Positions 12,118 through 14,523 of a DNA stretch of 14,523 bases are shown here, one piece after another (positions within the stretch are counted from its first letter, which is position 1; each line of letters opens with the position of its first letter). A program made the translations under genes and the position numbers. The DNA comes from CAYYYG01 sp964591375 (GTDB lineage Bacteria; Patescibacteriota; Microgenomatia; UBA1406; GWC2-37-13): positions 1 through 14,523 of the forward strand of contig CAZQAU010000034.1 in the NCBI GenBank assembly GCA_964591375.1, written 5' to 3'. The notes below the pieces were generated by a model that saw nothing but the letters and a program-made list of their open reading frames with translations, was not told the DNA's origin and made no database searches.

Positions 12118-14337
12118 TTATCTTGAAGTAACCGTTATCTGAGCTGCAGCAGTATTATTCTGCTTATCATATGCTACCGCTTTTAAGCGATACACAACTC
12201 CACGTCTGTTAGGAACATCCCAGTTACATCTATAGTTTGATGAGGAATCAGTACATTTGAGAGAATCATTCACATAAAACTGTACTTTTGCAATACCGGA
12301 AGCATCAGCAGCAGAGGCTCTAATTGTAACCGTGTTATCACGCGGTATTGATGCATTATTACCCGGTGAAGTAATACTTACGGTAGGTGGTGTTCTATCG
12401 GGTGTCGGTGTGGGCGTCCGGGTGGGTGTGGGAGTGGATGTTTTTGTCGGTTTTGGAGTCGGCGTCTTAGTTGGTCTGATAGTTATCGTTGGTGTCGGTG
12501 TTCGAGTAGCTGTAGGTGTTACTGTTGGAGTAAGTGTTACCGTGGGTGTGAGTGTCGGAGTTAATGTAGGAGTCAGTGTGGGCGTAAGAGTAGGCGTGGG
12601 TGACGGAATTGGCGCCGAATATGATGTCTTCAGCTGTATTAGGGCATTCTCTTTCTGTCCTTTCCAATATGCCACATTCAAATCATGTAATAACAAATAT
12701 GCGTATCCGTCTGTCCCGTCTTTAATTACCCGTGTCGCCATCATAGCGCCAGCACCCCAAACATAAATTTGACCAAAAGGATTGGGCTTTTCGGTATGTC
12801 CGGTAATGGTGGTAACCGAAGGAGCAGGCCGATTAGCTAATACTATTTTTCCTTCCGCATCGGTCACACCGGAAATTTCCGCGGTATTATCAAATAGTTC
12901 TGTAAATGGATCTCGTTGAAATAATGCCACTTCTGCACTCGCCACCGGCTGATTATTCGTATCTAAAATTTGTAATGTTGTATTGGTAGGGGTGTCAAAT
13001 AAATAGTCTCCGAAAAATCCGCGCCTGTGTCCTGAGTTGGACTGCAATGCTGCGGCTGTATGGAATGAATAGACAGTATGATCGGTATAAGGAGTTATAT
13101 CTCCCCCACCCATCAAATCCCAGTTGGGAAACGTTACACCGTTCAAAGGAAACCGTGCATTGGTGATCACTGTCCCATTGATATCAGTCACCTGTAAGCC
13201 ATTGTTCGGCGGCGCCTGGGGAATATTCATTTGGTATAAATCGATAGCACCCAACTGATGAGTCAGCTCATGAATTAATCCCCAATCGATAACTGTAGCA
13301 TATCGGTTAACATATTCGTCATAAAAACCAGCCGGTCCACTTGTATTACTAGGGTCACCGTCAGTTGACTGCCAGACTCCATCAATCAGAAATCTGTCCG
13401 GATCATTTACCCGATAAGAGTTACTGCCATCTGCTTCTTCAGTGAGTACAAATTTATCTACTCGCACCTGATCGGTAATACCATTTGGCACTTCGGTATA
13501 TTTGGCATCACGTAGTCGCTGATTGAGTATCTGGACATGATAATTCATCCAGTCTTCAAATGAATATGTGCCCAATAAATTTTGAACTTTGCTGAAAGCT
13601 AAATACTGACCGGTTTCAACCCAATACGATATCGTTAAATCATGTGATCCGATACTGAGCGCATTGTTATCGAGGCTGACTTCAGTTGTTGCGGAATCAA
13701 CAAACTTTATACGAAATTCAATTTTTTTATGTTCGGCTGTCCAGGGCATCGAATATTGAGAAAAAGCATAATCAAAATGTTTTTCAAATGAATCGCTTTT
13801 TTCTCCGCTGTCTACTACTACTCCGTCAACAAGCCATTCATAATGTACGACACCAGTAAAATCGACGCCATTATTAGTTACATGTGCCTGATAAGTAACC
13901 TGCTCACCCACATCGGGCCACCTTTTCTGATTCTCGGTACCCGGACATAACTGAGGAACATTATTCGGATACTCTACACAGTAGCGATAATAACGGGGGG
14001 TTCGGCTTATATAAAATACCGTTAAGTCAGGCAAGGACTGCGGATCGGTTAAGGTCGAAAGCCTACCAGCAGTTACTTTCCTATTTGACTGGCGCATTGG
14101 TGGCGAGGACTGACTGTGAAGGTTTTCTAATAAAACAGAATGTTGAGATGACTGTTCGGATTTTTCCAGTGGATTAGCTATGATAGGTAAGCCTTTATTT
14201 TCAGATGCATATGAATTTGTTTGCGGAATAGATTTTTGACTGAAGTTGGTAATTGTCGTAAATAAAAAAAGAAAAACACTTAACCCAATAACGGAAAGCA
14301 TAGCAAAAAATGAATGCGGCACTTTTTGATTATTCAT
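12118..14337 (-). CDS. Secreted or surface-anchored zinc metalloprotease (M6-like) with Ig-like domains
   Basis: This 739-residue protein is probably exported. Residues 10-32 form a hydrophobic signal or anchor. About 100-225 is a CARDB-like beta domain (VGEQVTYQAHVTNNG). The protease motif HELTHQLGAID (H356, E357, H360, G363, D366) fits HExxHxxGxxD, with two His and one Asp as zinc ligands and Glu as general base. A WDLMGGG Met-turn-like sequence at M409 follows, as in immune-inhibitor-A/M6 enzymes. About 450-505 looks like a carboxypeptidase-regulatory-like beta sandwich. About 577-648 is a Pro/Thr linker, and 649-739 a bacterial Ig-like domain (PPTVSITSPGNNASI). There is no LPXTG or PEP-CTERM tail, so display must rely on the N-terminus. 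The promoter is weak (TTGACA at 14391-14396, TATATT at 14358-14363, wrongly spaced). The substrate is unknown. Confidence 0.82.
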   Translation of the reverse strand: MNNQKVPHSFFAMLSVIGLSVFLFLFTTITNFSQKSIPQTNSYASENKGLPIIANPLEKSEQSSQHSVLLENLHSQSSPPMRQSNRKVTAGRLSTLTDPQSLPDLTVFYISRTPRYYRYCVEYPNNVPQLCPGTENQKRWPDVGEQVTYQAHVTNNGVDFTGVVHYEWLVDGVVVDSGEKSDSFEKHFDYAFSQYSMPWTAEHKKIEFRIKFVDSATTEVSLDNNALSIGSHDLTISYWVETGQYLAFSKVQNLLGTYSFEDWMNYHVQILNQRLRDAKYTEVPNGITDQVRVDKFVLTEEADGSNSYRVNDPDRFLIDGVWQSTDGDPSNTSGPAGFYDEYVNRYATVIDWGLIHELTHQLGAIDLYQMNIPQAPPNNGLQVTDINGTVITNARFPLNGVTFPNWDLMGGGDITPYTDHTVYSFHTAAALQSNSGHRRGFFGDYLFDTPTNTTLQILDTNNQPVASAEVALFQRDPFTELFDNTAEISGVTDAEGKIVLANRPAPSVTTITGHTEKPNPFGQIYVWGAGAMMATRVIKDGTDGYAYLLLHDLNVAYWKGQKENALIQLKTSYSAPIPSPTPTLTPTLTPTLTPTLTPTVTLTPTVTPTATRTPTPTITIRPTKTPTPKPTKTSTPTPTRTPTPTPDRTPPTVSITSPGNNASIPRDNTVTIRASAADASGIAKVQFYVNDSLKCTDSSSNYRCNWDVPNRRGVVYRLKAVAYDKQNNTAAAQITVTSR
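12391..12614 (-). repeat. Pro/Thr-rich tandem repeat within the metalloprotease gene
   Basis: The DNA consists of degenerate six-base units encoding Pro-Thr with Leu/Val inserted (TPTLTPTLTPTLTPT, later TPTPTRTPTPTP). It makes an extended, possibly glycosylated linker. Repeats of a multiple of three bases can grow or shrink without a frameshift. Antisense frames rich in Val/Gly across it are artefacts of this repeat. Confidence 0.8.
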
Positions 14338-14353
14338 CGATTTATCTGAATTT

Positions 14354-14366
14354 ATGTAATATACAT
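14354..14366. promoter_or_regulatory. Palindrome ATGTA-ATA-TACAT upstream of the metalloprotease
   Basis: A perfect 5-bp inverted repeat overlaps the TATATT box, with an adjacent TAACGTTA palindrome near 14367-14374. It could be an operator. AT-rich DNA produces such sites by chance. Confidence 0.25.
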
Positions 14367-14419
14367 AACGTTACATAAAGATAGTGAGGCTGTCAATGAT
14401 GAATGTAAAAATACTGTAG

Positions 14420-14523
14420 TTACCCGAGATGCGCATGATCATTCCAGCTAATGAGCTTCCAGTTACCGTCAATATTCCGACAAAACGTTATACCGGTATT
14501 TTGGTGTTTAGTAAATTTAATGA
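14420..14523 (-). CDS. C-terminal end of an unidentified gene (5' part beyond the window)
   Basis: The minus-strand frame enters at the window edge and stops with TAA at 14420-14422. The 33 residues end in GNWKLISWNDHAHLG. The alternation TGITFCRNIDGNWKLISW looks like the last strands of an NTF2/SnoaL-like domain, which often ends in dGxWKI..W. This is a weak resemblance only. An overlapping plus-strand frame from ATG 14429 (MRMIIPANELP...) is also open to the edge. I prefer the minus frame because its composition is more protein-like and it sits in line with the next minus gene, 82 bases downstream. Confidence 0.4.
   Translation of the reverse strand, partial: IKFTKHQNTGITFCRNIDGNWKLISWNDHAHLG

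Noticed and set aside
12332..12766. Plus-strand frame rich in Val and Gly (144 codons)
   Set aside because: It is the antisense of the Thr-Pro repeat in the metalloprotease; the VGVGV pattern comes from the repeat alone.
1..14523. CRISPR array, transposase, integrase or phage genes
   Set aside because: No spaced direct repeats, no DDE/tyrosine-recombinase frames and no phage structural genes are visible; the two palindromic elements carry no enzyme.

Overview
The window is AT-rich bacterial chromosome that looks like a Candidate Phyla Radiation (Patescibacteria, Microgenomates-like) genome from a metagenome scaffold. The reasons are the gene repertoire: a VirB4/TraD-like DNA-transfer ATPase with a long proline-rich tail, small envelope proteins, an orphan receiver protein, a DUF4153/DUF4173-type membrane protein and a large surface protease on a Pro/Thr linker. 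In addition, almost no start has a Shine-Dalgarno sequence, a tRNA gene lacks an encoded CCA, and a run of exactly 100 N marks a scaffold join. TGA is used as a stop (160-504 gene), so the UGA=Gly code of Gracilibacteria/Absconditabacteria does not apply. The lineage is inference from content, not from a marker gene.

Layout. 4-75: tRNA-Thr(GGU), minus. 160-504: small exported or anchored protein of unknown role. 506-1042: SpoU/TrmH rRNA/tRNA 2'-O-methyltransferase, minus. 1264-3903: DNA-transfer-type ATPase. 3910-4637: a minus pair encoding a small membrane protein and a YtxH-like protein. 4872-7431: a copper-resistance unit made of promoter, CsoR operator, csoR and copA. 7441-7827: single-domain response regulator, minus. 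7929-8069: a MITE-like inverted-repeat element. 8128-8571: an AHSA1/SRPBCC protein. 8566-10944: a polytopic membrane protein, minus. 10969-11066: a second inverted-repeat element between divergent promoters. 11171-11881: an AlkD-like DNA glycosylase. 11890-11989: gap. 11990-12113: GC-rich structured segment with a terminator-like hairpin. 12118-14337: secreted metalloprotease, minus. 14420-14523: end of another minus-strand gene.

How genes work together. The only clear pathway is copper homeostasis. CsoR should sit on the operator overlapping the -10/start region and repress itself and the Cu+-exporting ATPase CopA, whose gene begins one base after the csoR stop. The two small membrane genes at 3910-4637 are probably co-expressed. 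The other genes are mostly single-gene transcription units arranged tail to tail with almost no space between stops.

The most notable pattern is regulatory. At least five unrelated genes have a TATAAT-like -10 box exactly six bases before the ATG (160, 1042 minus, 1264, 8128, 10944 minus, 11171). This places the predicted transcription start on the start codon and suggests that leaderless mRNAs are the default here. Other points of interest are a tRNA-Thr with a glycine-tRNA-like body and U73, two palindromic intergenic elements, and a HExxHxxGxxD surface protease with Ig-like domains.
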